Assembly (NCBI GenBank): GCA_014529385.2
Contig: CM043960.1
Location: forward strand, 27,605,896 to 27,669,895
Origin: Adiantum capillus-veneris
Taxonomy: Eukaryota > Streptophyta > Polypodiopsida > Polypodiales > Pteridaceae
Length of the DNA stretch: 64,000 nt
Reading direction: 5' to 3'
Within the stretch, counting starts at the first letter, position 1; each line of letters begins with the position of its first letter. Both the position numbers and the translations under genes were made by a program. The notes under the pieces are model-generated. The model was given only the letters and a program-made list of their open reading frames with translations, did not search any database and was not told where the DNA came from. Of this stretch, positions 1 through 11,860 are shown one piece after another.

Positions 1-68
1 ACGCTTTTCTTTGTTAGGTCATGTAATGGTTCCGCAATTTGTGAGAACTTTTCTATGAAGCGTCTATA

Positions 69-128
69 GTATGCACACATACCTATAAAGCTTCTTATAG
101 GTATGCACACATACCTAAAAGCTTCTTA
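69..128. repeat. 32-bp tandem duplication breaking the G1 RT
   Basis: GTATGCACACATACCT...GCTTCTTA occurs at 69-97 and again at 101-128. The G5 copy near 61290-61325 has it once. The extra copy puts a stop in the RT frame. Confidence 0.85.
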
Positions 129-1893
129 GTTCATGAAGATTCCTTGGTTTAGGCCATCCTTTTATTACCTCTAACTTTGATGGATCCATTTGGATGCCAT
201 CTTGAGAGATAATGTGACCTAAATATTGAATCTCTTGCAAGAAAAATTCACTTTTCTTTCGATTAACATAAAGTTTATTCTCTCTCAAAACTTGAAATAT
301 TACCTGGAGGTGTTGCTTGTGTTCCTCCAATGAATTAGAGTAGATGATAATATCATCAAAGAACACTCCAGTGAAGGCTCGATGAGGCCTGAACAGCTTC
401 TCCATCAAGCGGTTGAATGTGGCTGGTGCATTGGTCAAGCCAAAAGGCATGACAATGTATTCGTAAAGACCAAATGTTGTGCGAAATGCGGTCTTTACAA
501 TATCTTGATCAACTATCCTTATCTGATGATAGCCACTTTTTAGGTCAATCCTACTGAAGTAGGTCGATCCTTGTAGCTTATCAAATAGGTCTTGCACCCG
601 TGGAACAGGAAACCTATTCTTGATAGTGATCCTATTTAGTGCTCTATAGTCGACACACATACGATATTTGCCGTCTTTCTTTTGCACTAATAACACAGGT
701 GAGCAAAATGGAGATGAGCTAGGCCTAACCATGCCCTTCTTGACTAACTCATGCACTTGCCGCATAATCTCCTCTTGTTGAGCTTGAGAAACTCTATAAA
801 GAGGTTTGTAAGGCGGTGAACTTCCTGGTAGAAGTTCAATTGCATGGTCATCATTACCTCGTTTAGGAGGTAGCTCACAAGGGATGTCGTCAATAAAAAC
901 ATCTTGAAACCCCTTGAGAAAATTGGATAACTCTAATTCCTTTTGGTTGCTTTTATTTTCTTTTGCTAAAGCATTAGGTTCATTTTGAGAATCTTTAACA
1001 AAAATCATATACACGAAAATAGAGCTCTTTATTGACTTGTTGAAAGTTGGTGTATGTACAATGGAGATAGTGTTACCCATTTCCTTAGCATATATATACA
1101 TGTCTTTTTCCATGAACTTAAAGGAGATTCTCCTTTCAGGAAATTTAACATCGGCAGCCAGGCGGTCAAACCATGGTGCCCTTAGGATTACATCCTCATG
1201 CTTGAGAGGAGAGATAAAGAAGTCCTCTTTGTCCACATAGACTTGGACATGAAGCCTCAATTTCTCGATTAAGGGAGTGACTGAAGCTTCTTGCCCCTTG
1301 AAGGAACTGTCTGCAGGTAGGACATCTCCCATCTCATAGGATTGTATGCCTAGCTTGGTGGCCAACTCTATAGATATAAAATTGTGAGTAGAACCAGGGT
1401 CAAAGAGAATAAAAGCATCATGTTCTCTTACCTTTCCCCAAGCATGGCATAGAGGAGATCCTTTGTGATGAGTTTGGTGAGTCTTCTCCTCTTGGATTTC
1501 AACCAAGGAAGCTCTAGGAGGGTCTTGGCGGTTGTTCTTTTGGGGACAAGCGCGGTACGCATGCCCTTGTTCGCCGCACTTGAAACACCGGTTATCCTTG
1601 CGATAACGCTCAAGCGCTTCAGGAGAGAGTTTGTTCTTACCTTTGTAAAGTCCCTTCTCTTTAGCTTTGTTGGAGTTGCCCTTAGGAGACTTTTGGACAT
1701 TTTCCTTCCCCTTAGGCTCATTGGAACCCTTGTTTTCCGGGGGCTTATTATTTCTTTTAGCCCCCGTTTGGAAATTGATTTGTGAGGCCACCATAGTATG
1801 GTGTATTACCGCCGATATGGTATGTGGCCTTTGGGAGTTAACATACTCCGCCATTTCTTCGGTTAAGCCCGCACAAAATTGTTGCTTTTTCTC
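115..1893 (-). pseudogene. G1 pol: zinc knuckle, protease, reverse transcriptase (truncated)
   Basis: The frame is open from the gag stop; the first Met is at 1854. In order, numbering from that Met: nucleocapsid zinc knuckle CFKCGEQGHAYRAC (residues 90-103, a proper CX2CX4HX4C); aspartic protease around residue 152 with DPGSTHNF, where the usual DSG is DPG; and a gypsy RT with KKDGKYRMCVDYRALN, the palm motif FFDDIIIYS and the tail LGHIISQDG. The frame stops at 115-117 just after HELRSF, where a 32-bp duplication has been inserted. RNase H and integrase would lie left of the window. RT catalytic residues are intact, but the S-to-P change in the protease and the stop make this copy non-functional. 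Confidence 0.9.
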
Positions 1894-2895
1894 TCAAAAA
1901 TCCAACTTTTTGAAAGCTCTTAAAGCTTTCCATGTTTGTGGAGCTTCACCATTGGCTCGTAGGCTAGACCGCCATTGCCTGGCGGACTTTTGAAAGTGCA
2001 TAGCTACATGGCGTAGCATAGAGGACCCCGTGAAGCCCTCATCTCCAAACGCCGCATCAAATTGCTGGATAAAGGCCAAGACTTTGTCCGTAGCACCAAA
2101 GGTACCATCATAGGTAAGGAAAGAGATGCTCTTCCCTCCCTCTTTGAATTTCTTCAGCTTGGATGACCTCTTCCATGCGGCATATGATTTCCTATGGCCT
2201 CTTCTTTTTGATGGTTCAAAGGTTGCACCATCACTTTCTTCAGAATGTGAAGAATTTGAAGAAGGTGGAGAAGAGGGTGACCTCTTTCTCGCCTTTTTCT
2301 TGTCTTGATCTTCGTCGTCTTTACCATCACTTTCATAAGAGGAAGAGGATGAAGAAGATGGAGAAGAGGGTGTCCTCTTTCTCGCCTTTTTCTTCTCTTG
2401 CTTTTTATCATCCCTCTTTGAATTATGGTGTGGAGAAGAGTGTGATGGTCTTCTCCGCTTTGGTAGTGATGGAGAGCGTCTAGCCCGCCGTCTTCGTGGA
2501 GCCATCTCCGTCGAGGTGGCGGGAGACTCACTTCTTTCTCGTTCCTTCGGTGGAGGCTCTTGAGTTCTCCTTTGGGAAGGAGACGCATCATCAAGAAGTA
2601 AATTCTTGAGCCCTTCATACGGATTCTCTTCTTCTTCCCGAATCGGAGAGAGACCTCTTTTGGTAGTCTCACAAGGAGGCTTCCTAGGTGTTCTCTCGTC
2701 ATGGTGATGAGCTTGGAGAATCCCGTGAGCACGGAGCTGTCGTTGCACTTCGCTTTGGAGAGATGGATTGCCCATGGCTTGTTGAAGCCTAGAAACAAGA
2801 TAGTTAACAAGTATTGAAGCATCATTAGTAGCTTGCTCATAAGCAAAATCAAAGTTATCAACATTAATTTCACTTTCTTTACTATTGTCAGCCAT
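1894..2895 (-). pseudogene. G1 gag (333 codons, ends in an in-frame TGA)
   Basis: Structural capsid protein of a gypsy element. The first 110 residues are acidic/polar. Residues about 110-250 are a long Arg/Ser/Lys-rich tract with two near-repeats of the form KKKARKR-S/P-SSP followed by poly-Ser. A retrotransposon gag core follows, starting near FLTYDGTFGATDK and including ARQWRSSL. The core is short: ALRAFKKLDF jumps to EKKQQFCAGL in the same frame after the TGA at 1894-1896, whereas gag cores of this family normally have several dozen more residues there. An internal deletion plus nonsense mutation is the simplest reading. The frame continues directly into pol, so gag-pol was probably a single ORF. 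Confidence 0.82.
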
Positions 2896-3298
2896 TCTAA
2901 CAACTTTTAGGTGTAAACTTTTTAGGTGTACTTTGGCACTTCAAGCCCTAGTTGCTACTCCTCTTTACCCCTTTAGAAAAAGCAGTCATGCTACTGTACC
3001 CGCGGCTCGAATACCATTAATTGCAAGGAATAGAAGAGAGGGTCTTTCGACACCAAAACAGCACCAGCTCCTATCAAGCTTCTAATAGGTCAATAGTGGT
3101 TAAGCCGGAGGCAAGCCCCGTAGGACTCCACTATTAAGACAATAGCTCTCGACAGGGATGCCCCGTTAACTGCACGAAGGCAGGCGCACTGCAAGGCTGA
3201 AAAATCCCTATTCTACTTACTCACAGGCAATTAATAATACCAACCATTTATAGCTAGCTGGAGGACCTCCCTTCTTGAGCAAGAAAAGATAAACCTTG
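2896..3298 (-). other. G1 untranslated leader
   Basis: About 400 bp between the PBS and the gag start. I see no gene in it. Confidence 0.6.
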
Positions 3299-3311
3299 TG
3301 CTCTGATACCA
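3299..3311 (-). promoter_or_regulatory. G1 primer binding site (initiator-Met tRNA type)
   Basis: The minus strand reads TGGTATCAGAGCA, the standard plant PBS complementary to the 3' end of initiator tRNA-Met, one base from the LTR end. It fixes the element's orientation and the LTR boundary. Confidence 0.92.
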
Positions 3312-3312
3312 A

Positions 3313-4500
3313 TGTAACATTTAATGGTCTAAAAACTTATGTGTAGCGGAAATTAGCATGAACATAGTGGGCATTTCATTAGCATAGATTCCTAATGAGA
3401 ATTACAAGAGTTCTTGGGTGGAGAGAGCAACAAAAAGCATAACACCTAGTTAGATAGCATCAACAATACTTTCAAAAGAGAGAGAAATTAAGCTATTGAC
3501 AACAGTTGAGGACCGGATTTGCATGGAGCCGGTCCCCCCTCCAAAAGGCTTTGTATTATGGTTTCTCCCATCAAGAGAGACATTGTACAATACAATTCTT
3601 TGTGTTCCTTCAAGACTAGCTAGTGCAATGATAATGAAAGCTTCATGCACTAAGCAAAACACTTAGTAAACACAACTTTAATTATCCCCGTTCTCAGACC
3701 CAAGACCTCACACACCTTCGACGATGGTGACAGCTAGCAGGGTATGAGAGTAGATTGAGAGGAAGAAGGAGTATCTTACGAGAAAGATGTACATCTCCTC
3801 ACATAATCACTCATATTAGCATAGCTTTAGCTTAGTAATTAGCTTGGTAGAGGAGATGAGCATGCATTGAATCTTGGCTCTTGGTTGGATTTGCATCCAC
3901 AAGCCAAGAGTGTGTCGATGTAGGCTTCTATCTCACAAGCTTGGAGTAGGTGATGAGCTCTCCATTAAAGCTTGGGAAGAGATAGTCTTCTCTTTCTTCA
4001 CACATGAGATTTTGTGAGTGTGTGTGATAATGCCTTGCAAAAATCAGCCCCCTCTCTCTCTTGGGCGAGCCCTCTTGCTATTTGCTCTTGCTCCAGTCTT
4101 ATTGGCCCTCCCCAAGTCTAGCCAACGACCATTAAGAAGTATAAGTGATAGCCTTCAGACATGTGTCCCCCTTTCCCCTTTTGTGAGAGCTTTAGGTAAT
4201 TTAATAATTAAACTAAACTCTCATTGGACCCCTTTGCCTCCTAGCCAATAGGAATCAGGCAAGCCATTGGGCTCCTGAATGCTCATTGGACCCCTTGGGA
4301 GACTGTCCAATAGTCTTCTAGGAGACTTAATTCTCATTGGTTCTTTTATTAAGTGTTTTTAAATTAATTAAACTAGATTTACTCTACCATAATTCTCATT
4401 GGTCCACCTCCAAGGCCATCCAATAGGAATTGGGCACACCTTGTGGGCATCTGGGCTAGGGAGCTGACATGTGTCCCTAATTCCCTTTGTGTAAAGGGAG

Positions 4501-4575
<75 letters not shown>

Positions 4576-4948
4576 TTCTCTCTCATCCCCTAGAAGAAGG
4601 GCTCGCCCCCTCCCACGTACGGATATGCAAAGACTTTTGTCACACCAAAGCATCCAATTTCCCCTAGGGTTGACCTTTGGACACAACCTTTGAATTTTGG
4701 AACCTTAGCGTTTTGGAAGTCTTAATGGGCTGAACCTTAGGGTCTTTTTATCCCATTGTTGCACATGGCTCTTTTGCAGATGGCCCCCCCTTTGGATCCC
4801 TATTTTCCCTCCTTTGGATCCCTACTGTGGCCGGTCTGCTAGCTTAACCAATATTCTAGCTTTTTCTCCCCTGGCACTTCCCCACATTAAATGATCAGTT
4901 TAATATGAGAAAATCATTTAGGAGAATTAGATATTGATTATTATGACA
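3313..4948 (-). repeat. 5' LTR of G1 (1636 bp)
   Basis: On the plus strand it starts TGTAACATTT directly beside the PBS and ends TTATGACA, so both ends obey TG...CA. The distal end matches the end of the G5 LTR at 58920 (both end TATGACA). The body aligns with 57410-58920, including the block beginning GAGGACC near 3509 and 57509. It contains repeated ATTGG/CCAAT pairs (4210-4430) and a (TG)n microsatellite (4503-4572). Confidence 0.88.
4503..4572. repeat. (TG)n microsatellite
   Basis: About 35 uninterrupted TG units inside the G1 LTR. Confidence 0.98.
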
Positions 4949-5039
4949 TTTGGTAAGTGATGTGCAGGGCTAGAAGGCTAACTTTACTTTTAGTCAGTTG
5001 TTGCCTTTGAATCCTAAATTATGCAGATAGTGCATTCCG

Positions 5040-6340
5040 TACAAAACATGGCGTTCAGGGTGGGTAGCCCAACTAATGTTCTTCCTTTGGTAGATGATGC
5101 CATTGGAGAAGTGGATGCAGGTTCAAGCCTATATAGATGGTGGAATACAAGTTTGCATCATGACAAAAATTGCAATGAGAGAAACAGGTGTTAAAGCAAT
5201 GGCCAAGTCACATGTGCGCATGAGGATGGCCAAGCATGCTAAAGCTAGGTGTTTGGGTGTGGCTCAGGATGTAAGGGTAAAGGTGATGGCATTGAGCACC
5301 TCATCAATTCCTTTGTGATGAAAGCATATGATAACGCGTACCCTATCATCTTGGGTAGGTCATGGCTACTAGAAATAGGTGCTAAATAGAATTGGGAAAT
5401 CAAGGTTTTCACCTTGCCTCACAAAGAGAGAGGGAGACAGGTGGTGCTAGACGTGAGGACCAAAGAGAGCAATTTCCACCCTATGATGGCAAAAGACAAG
5501 GATGACACAATGAGTTATGAGTACGAGATTGAGACCGCTTATAATGAAGGCTATATAGATACAAAAGAGGAGGAAAGCAAAGATGATATGCTAAAGATTG
5601 ATGCTGATTTGTTTGGGATTATTGTGGACTCTCATGCAAAAGAGGAGGTGCAACTACAGGTTCATGGAATAGGTGCAAAAGAAGTGGACAATATGCTAAG
5701 TGGAGATTTGATCAAGCAAGAGAGAGAGTGCTATGTCCAGTTGTGTGCCTCCATTTCAAATCTGTTTTCCACGGAGTACAAGGATATACAAGGAGCAAAG
5801 GGTTTTGAGCACAAGATAGTCCTCAAGGACGGGTGCAAGCCTAAAGCACAAAATTTAAGAAGATTGGGAGAAATTCAAAAGGAAGCTTTTTGGCAGGAGA
5901 TCAACCAGCTGGATGCAAGTATTATATACCCCGTGAAGGAATCTGAATGCATTTTCCCAATGGTTATCACCCCTTTAAAAAATGGGAAATGGTAGGTGTG
6001 TTTCGATTACAAACCATTGAATGCGGCAACCAAGAGGAATCATTAGCCATTTCCATTTCAGGATGAGATCCTAAATTAGGTAGCTGGCCATGAGAGGTAT
6101 TCCATCATGAATGGGTTTTTAGGGTACTTTCAAATAGGGATTGCTTTTGAAGACCAGTTGAAGATAGGGATGCCATTTGGTTTGGTGAATGCCTATGCCA
6201 CATTTCAAGATTGGGTGAACAAAGTATTTGGTCCCTACTTGGGCAGGTTCACTTGGGTTTTCATGGATGACAATGAGTGCTATGGCTCAAGGGCGTTATT
6301 GGGGGATTTGTATTCGAAAGGTGAGATGGGAAGGCACAGG
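5040..6340 (+). pseudogene. Decayed Ty3/gypsy protease and reverse transcriptase (G2)
   Basis: Across several frames this reads as a gypsy pol. A protease-like stretch (5120-5400) contains YIDGG followed by AMAKSHVRMRMAKHAKARCLG and AYDNAYPIILGRSWLLEIG. A linker ORF (5414-5995) ends in the RT start FPMVITPLKNGKW. After a TAG at 5994-5996 it continues CFDYKPLNAATKRNH, then, after two more stops, ERYSIMNGFLGYFQIGIAFEDQ, MPFGLVNAYATFQ and WVFMDD. Many stops and a deletion between the QI and MPFGL motifs show it is long dead. It is a different gypsy family from G1. No LTR was recognised for it. Confidence 0.8.
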
Positions 6341-6421
6341 GCCCCTAGTTGTGAGAGGTGCAAGGAAAAGAGTTGCAGCAGAGCTTTAAACAGACAATTT
6401 GATTCGAATTCTGAAGCCTGA

Positions 6422-7579
6422 TAACTCAAATCAAATACTTAACATTATCCCTGTTTAATCAAATGTTAATGGAGGAGTTTATGCTCCTTACAAGGATTAT
6501 CCTGCCTTAATCCAAGTGCTAATTAAGAAAATCAAGCTTCAATAATGATGATAATGTTTGGTCCCATGAAACAATACCAAGTAAGCTCTTTTGCCTTAAT
6601 TGATCTGCCAAAAACTGCCTTGATCTGCTTCATTTTCCTTCTGTTGCTTCAAGTTTGAGAGAGAGTTGATTTTCTTTTTGCTATGGCTATGGGAGCTTCG
6701 GCTTCCATTGGCCTTAGGAGTTCCGATTTGGCTTAAGTTTTATGGCTTAAGATGTTCGGCTTAGGATTGCGGCTTAGATTTACTTAATTTCGAATTTGAA
6801 TGGGCTTAGGCGGCTTAGATTAGGATTAGATAAGATTGGAACCAACTATGGAAGTTTGGGCTTAGAGCTTAGGATTATGATGGCTTGGTTTAGAGCTTAG
6901 GATTATCATGGCTTGGTTTAGAGAGCTTGGGCTTATGATAGCTTATGAGATCCAAGGATAGGATCATGATGGCATATGAGATCTGAGGATAGTAGGATTA
7001 TATTGGCTTGCTTTAGAGAGCTTGTGATTAAGATCGCTAATGAGATTCGAGAAAGTTTGTCTTAGAGAGATTATGATCATCAAGGCTAATGAGTGTCAAG
7101 GAGAATATAAGCGGATTATGGCTACTTGGTTTAGAGAGCTTGGGCTTATGATGGCTAAGGACGTCTTGGATTCTCCTGCTAAGGAATGCCCAGAAGAAGA
7201 AAAAAAAGAGCCGCTCCCTTTTCTAATAATAGCTCCCCTCCCCGTGGTTGCATGGGAAACCCACCTTCTTGCTATTTACAGCCAACCCATTAGTGATGTC
7301 GCTAATGAGTAGCCTCTTGCTGATGTGGCATGGCGAATCCCAGCCTTCACAAAAATAGACGCGGGTGGTGCCGAAATTGTTCGCCTTGGGCTACTGAGAA
7401 ATTTCCATCACGTGGCCGAGTTTGCTTGAGGCTCACGGAGCTCGGTGCGAGCTCTTTCTCTCCCATGCGCAATCTCTGCGCGCTGCAACGCCATGCCCAC
7501 CTTTTTCTCCTTGGTTCACACCCTTCCTAAATTTTAGGGTGGCCATTGGCCATATTATGGGCGGCCATAGTTTAAGTGG
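6422..7579. other. No gene; AG/GT-rich degenerate short repeats
   Basis: From about 6690 to 7150 phrases such as GGCTTGGTTTAGAGAGCTTG, GCTTAGGATTATGATGG and TGAGAT-C-GAGGATAG recur irregularly every 40-50 bp, giving short open frames with no recognisable protein. 7200-7579 shows nothing I recognise. Confidence 0.5.
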
Positions 7580-7825
7580 GCGGCCTTATGGCTTTGTAAG
7601 GGCACCATATTAGCCATAATCGGCAAAAGCATTGCCAAGCATGACAATATTATCGAGAATTTTAATTCTTGCATCACTTTTTCGATAGTGCCATATGCCT
7701 TCAATATGCAAGTATAAATGATTGGATTCGGAGAGTTTTCCTCTCTTTGCATCTGCTCCAAATAGCGAGCTTCCTGGTCATGCCTTGGTGGGTATATCCT
7801 ATGATCATTGCATTCCAAGATCCGG
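7580..7825 (-). pseudogene. Pentatricopeptide-repeat (PPR) protein fragment
   Basis: Three minus-strand frames together read as consecutive PPR motifs: WNAMIIGYTHQG, then (other frame) EARYLEQMQREENSPNPIIY and TCILKAYGTIEK, then (third frame) DNIVMLGNAFADYG and, after a stop, YGALTKP. The order matches a plant PLS-class PPR repeat: (W)NAMI-GY, EQMQ-E--PN-xxY-CILKA-G, then NIV-GNA---Y--CGAL. At least two frameshifts and one stop make it a pseudogene. PPR proteins are sequence-specific organellar RNA-binding proteins, and DYW-type members do C-to-U editing. Only about one and a half repeats remain. Such fragments are typical of fern, lycophyte and hornwort genomes, which is my main taxonomic clue. 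Confidence 0.68.
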
Positions 7826-8365
7826 TTGAGAGCCAAAAACTCCGAGATGGCACTCCAACCGAGTGGACCGGCGGACTGGTGCGGAACCGGTCGCCTGTAA
7901 ATCTTTAATGGCCAATAACTTGGCAACCGTAAATCCGATCACTGATCTGAAAAGACCAATGCACTCCACAAAGCAAGCACTTCAGGCCCGTGCATTCACT
8001 TCATTTTTATCCCCTCAGTTGTAGTTGCCCAATCCGGTACGGATCTGCAATTGACTCAAAATTCAAGCTACCATAACTTCTTATCTGTAGCTCCAATTGA
8101 CGAGCCGTAAAGACAGGCCTGTAGAGCACTTCAAGTACTTGAACTTTGATTAATAAAATCCCAGCCATGACCACTTCAAGCATACTCATTGTTTAGAATT
8201 ACCAAGACATCTTTTGGCCCTTACAGCCGCATCTGGCACACTTTTAACTTAAAATTGTCTTGTTAGCAAGCCCTTATTATTGTTGAATAATCATGTAGGA
8301 TTCAAATAAACCTATTTGGCATCCCTTTGCTCATTTTCTTATCATGGAAGTGGAGCTGCACGACA
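7826..8365. other. Possible 3' LTR of G3; no gene
   Basis: The segment ends GCACGACA at 8365, directly before a purine-rich tract (minus strand) and the pol tail of G3, just as the well-defined LTR at 61689-63727 ends GCACGACA beside the same pol tail. The body is not similar to that LTR and its left end was not found. Confidence 0.4.
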
Positions 8366-10165
8366 TCCACCCCCTCTGAACCTGCACAGCCTCTGGTATG
8401 TGCCAATTGCACTTAATCAGCTTCATCAAAATCATCACCAGACATATCATCTGATGTATACATAACATGATCCTCTAGAGGTGGATATGAATGGGAATCT
8501 TCAAGAACAATCTCGCCTTCTTGCTTCTTGAATAGCTTGATCCGTTTTCCTGCAATAGACACCTTGAGCAGAGTGACATCAAGTTTTCATATTTGATATG
8601 TCACATTATCAAAAACATGTAGCGCCACATATGGTCCAAACCACCATTTAACCATTTTCCACATAGCAGTATATTGATTCTCCAAGCTACTGTCATAGAC
8701 AAGTACCCAGTCACCATCTTTAATAACATGTGGTCATAGTCTATGCTTTCCATCAAATGCTGCTTTATTCTTCAACCTTGCCTCCTTAATCTTCTCTTTA
8801 GCCTATTCAATATCCTCTTAACGCCTCTCAAGCTGGCGAATACGTAGAGCAAGCAAGCCTTCAGTAGACATACCTTCTTCCCATGGCATTATGGTCCAAG
8901 TCATAACTGCTTCCTCTATAGGCATAATGGGTTTTTTCCCATGCATCAATTCAAATGGCATAAACCCTGTAACAGAACTGTGTGTAGTGCGATCAGCCCA
9001 TAAAGCAAATGGCAAGAGTTTAGGCCAATCACCAATATCTCCTTCACACACCTTCGCCAAAGATTTAACAATAGGCGGACGTCCTCTTTCACTTTTCCCG
9101 TCTGGATTATATGCTGTAGTGAGAGCGAGTTTAATGCCGATACGAGCAAAAAACTCTCGAGCTTTCATCTGCATCCAGCTCTCCTCTATCTGTAGTAATT
9201 CTGCCAACACATCCATACCTGGACATAACATCTTCAAGCAAGAATTTGCATACTGAACTAGTAACTTCGGTACGCAAAGCTCTGCCTTCAACCTAATTAG
9301 TAAGATCTTCTCTGGAAAGAACAATATACCTCATCTGCCACACTCCTACTGGCATTATAATAAGTTCCACCACCCACTTTTAGTGCATAGCCAGTGGATA
9401 GGTGGGATGCAATCCATCTCTATGTATCACATTAAAGTGTTGTTGACATATTAAACATGTTTTCACAAATTGAACCACATCTTTTTACACACCAATATCG
9501 GTCTTTAATCTTGACAAAATTTACCCAGACTCCTCTGTGTCCAGCCCATATACTTTCATGAAACTCTTTGATCACCTGTTGTTGAGTTGCTTTATCACAA
9601 ATAACCCGTTGTGGTGCTCCTCCTATGCACTTCGGTTGCTTCCATAAATGTCCATCTTTCAAAAAATAGTCGTAGGCCTTTTTCCTGATCCTCTTGTAAT
9701 CTTGGTCACTCCATCCTTCTTGTTTAGAGAGAGTGCTTAGGTAGCGGCCAATCATAATCCACTCTCTGTCATAGAACTCTTCAAAAAATACTTCAAAAAC
9801 ATGAGCAATATTACCACAATTGGCATGTAGATAAGAGGACGTGTAGAACTTCAAGCCAACATCATCACTTGTGATCAGCATCTCTTCTTCATATTCAAAC
9901 CTGGCTCTTGATAACATATCTACAACAGGATTATCTCTACCTGCAATATGACAAAATTCAGGATTAAGAGACTTAAATTAGGCTATCCATCGTAGCATGG
10001 CAATGTCCAGAGTAGAGCAGTTTGCAATCATCCCTATCAGTGGCAAGCAATCTGCCTCTACCACGACAGAAGCTCCAATAAAGTATTCTTTATCAGACCT
10101 TAAAGCAGTAGCAACGCCCCAAAGATCCCTCTTAATCTGTGGCGTTGAGCCAGCAGAGGATCACA
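8366..10165 (-). pseudogene. Ty3/gypsy RNase H and integrase remnant (G3)
   Basis: On the minus strand, from high to low coordinate: an RNase H remnant (10165-9918) with SDKEYFIGASVVVEADCLP, AMLRWIA, SLNPEFCHIAGRDNPV and DMLSRARFE; the integrase H2C2 zinc-binding region (9720-9432) with EFHESIWAGHRGVWV and KIKDRYW; the integrase core end (9180-8818) with FFARIGIKLALTTAYNPDGK, where a normal core has H/P-QTDGQ-E, then FALWADRTTHSSVTGFMPFE; and the C-terminal tail (8640-8413) with WWFGPYVALHVFDN, VSIAGKRIKLFKK and an acidic end. The first catalytic Asp region is lost between 9430 and 9320, and several stops interrupt it. The tail matches the element entering at 63786. Confidence 0.82.
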
Positions 10166-10740
10166 CCCACATTTTTGCTCACACTCATCATTTTGTAACC
10201 ATTGATTGTAATAAATGTCTTTCCGACATTAATTTTGATTTGAGCCATTCATTAAGTAACGGGACTCAATTGAGTTTCCAGCTTGTAATCCCAAAGTAAT
10301 TTCACTTGCTGATGTAATTAGTTAGAGATGTTCTCACCTCCAAGGCTGAGGTATATAAGCCAAAGTTTTTGTAACCTAAAGGATTCAGATTATTAATCAA
10401 AGTGAGTTTTTAAGCGCCGTGACTGTGTCTGAGAGAGAGTGAGAGAGAGAGTCTTATCTACTTGCTGCGTGAGCTACGGAGCCGCCATTGGAGAAGCGAC
10501 ACCGCCATTGTGTTAGCAACGGCGAGAGCTACGCACAGATACCAAGAGTGTGCGCTATCGGCTTCTATGTGTGGTAAGTTCCTACGAGCTTCGGTGTGAG
10601 TTTTCTTCCAACGCGTGTGTCGGAATTGAGCGTGCAGCATATCTATAGAACCACAACGAGTAGAGCTACGCATTAGTACCATCGGGGTTACCCCATTGTG
10701 GCATTGCTCTAAGACCCCGCATCTGGAGTGCTAAATGGGA
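10166..10740 (+). promoter_or_regulatory. LTR-like promoter segment with TATA box
   Basis: GGTATATAAGCC at 10351-10362 is a good TATA box. It is followed by a (GA)-rich stretch and GCGTGAGCTACGGAGCCGCC, a layout like the R/U5 of a plant LTR. No matching second LTR, PBS or coding region was found, so it may be a solo LTR. It sits upstream of the 317-bp array and transposase gene and could drive them, but nothing shows this. Confidence 0.35.
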
Positions 10741-11860
10741 ACATTCTTCATTAGTGAAATTTTGAACATAAATTATATTTAGCATATACTTGAATATAAT
10801 ACAAATATTAACATATTAACTATACTACTAATTTACTATAGCAGTTCTAGATTATGTCCCATACTATATTTAAGGTGCCAAAGGTTTGGCCTTATGGTCC
10901 TAGATTTAGCCAAGTGGTCAACACATATAGGACCAAGTGCACACTGTGCCACAAAACTTGGCCACCACTTCACTTGCCAAAGTTTAGGTCACATGGTCAA
11001 TCCTAAGTTTCCAATGTTCTTATTATGTCACCTTTTGCCTCGTGGAAAACCTAGGCTTGTTTTCACATACTCAGGCACTTCAAGCCATAATAAATTTTCA
11101 TTACTCTTCGGCAACCCTTTTGTTCAAGTCTTTGAAAAAACGTTGCTTAAGGCCACCCTAAACCATTTTCATTTAGGGGTGTCTAAAACTAGCTTTTTGG
11201 CAATTCCAGAAGAAAATGGTCAAAGTTTTATACTTAGTTTTAACCACTTGACCAATTCAAATATTGGAAAGCAAGGTCTTGTAATAATTTTCTTTGGACA
11301 TCACACATTAAAACTAGGTCCCTCACTTGTCCAAGCTATGCTCTAATACAATAAAGGGCTTTTGGTTTCAAGATGCACCACTTTCCCAACCTTGATTCCA
11401 TTAAAGAAGCTAGCTCTACTTAGACATTTAATAGCAAGGTCCTGTAGCAGTTCACATTGAACATTTTCCATGGCAGCTAGGTCCACCACTTATCTAAGCT
11501 ATGCTCTAATACAGTAAGGGGGTTTTGGTTTCAAGATCCACCACTTGTCCAAACTTGATTTGGGAAGCAAGGTCCTATAATAGTTTGCTTTGAAAATTCA
11601 CCATTATAACTAAGTCCACGACTTCTCCAAGCTATGTTCTAATACACTAAGGACGTTTTGGTTTGAAGGAGAACCACTTGTACGACTTTGTTTTTGGAAG
11701 TAAGGTCTTTACATAGTTCACCTTGGACCTTGGACATTGGATACTACAACTAAGCCCACCACTTGTCCAAGCTATCCTCTATATATAGCCAAAGGGTTTG
11801 GGTTTCAAGATTCACCACTTTTCCAACCTTTCTTCCATTAAAGAAAGGAGGGGCATTATA
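10741..11860. repeat. Diverged outskirts of the 317-bp array
   Basis: From 11280 onward, variants of TCCACCACTTGTCCAAGCTA and GCTCTAATACA-TAAGG recur at irregular spacing and merge into the ordered array. 10741-11280 is AT-rich with no clear repeat. The open frame at 10894-11346 has no protein signature and overlaps the repeats. Confidence 0.55.

Larger units (their letters stand above)
1..4948 (-). mobile_element. Ty3/gypsy retrotransposon G1, 5' portion (leaves left edge)
   Basis: Read on the minus strand the order is 5' LTR (4948 to 3313), primer binding site, 400-bp leader, gag, then protease and reverse transcriptase, running off the window at base 1. The same family recurs at 57410-61688 (G5), where the RT, RNase H, integrase and 3' LTR are present; the two together show the full family layout. 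This copy is dead: gag has an internal deletion and a stop, and the RT is broken by a 32-bp tandem duplication. Five bases TTTGG follow the LTR and would be one half of the target duplication; the other half lies outside the window. Confidence 0.9.

Noticed and set aside
2154-2903. Basic Arg/Lys/Leu-rich 249-codon frame
   Set aside because: Frame-shifted shadow of the RS-rich gag at 1894-2895.
4368-4686. Poly-(Thr-His) and Cys-Val repeat 'proteins'
   Set aside because: Frames produced by the (TG)n microsatellite; the same applies at 51574, 53525 and 54093-54634.
10894-11346. 150-codon open frame upstream of the 317-bp array
   Set aside because: It overlaps diverged array repeats, has no protein signature and biased composition; kept as repeat.
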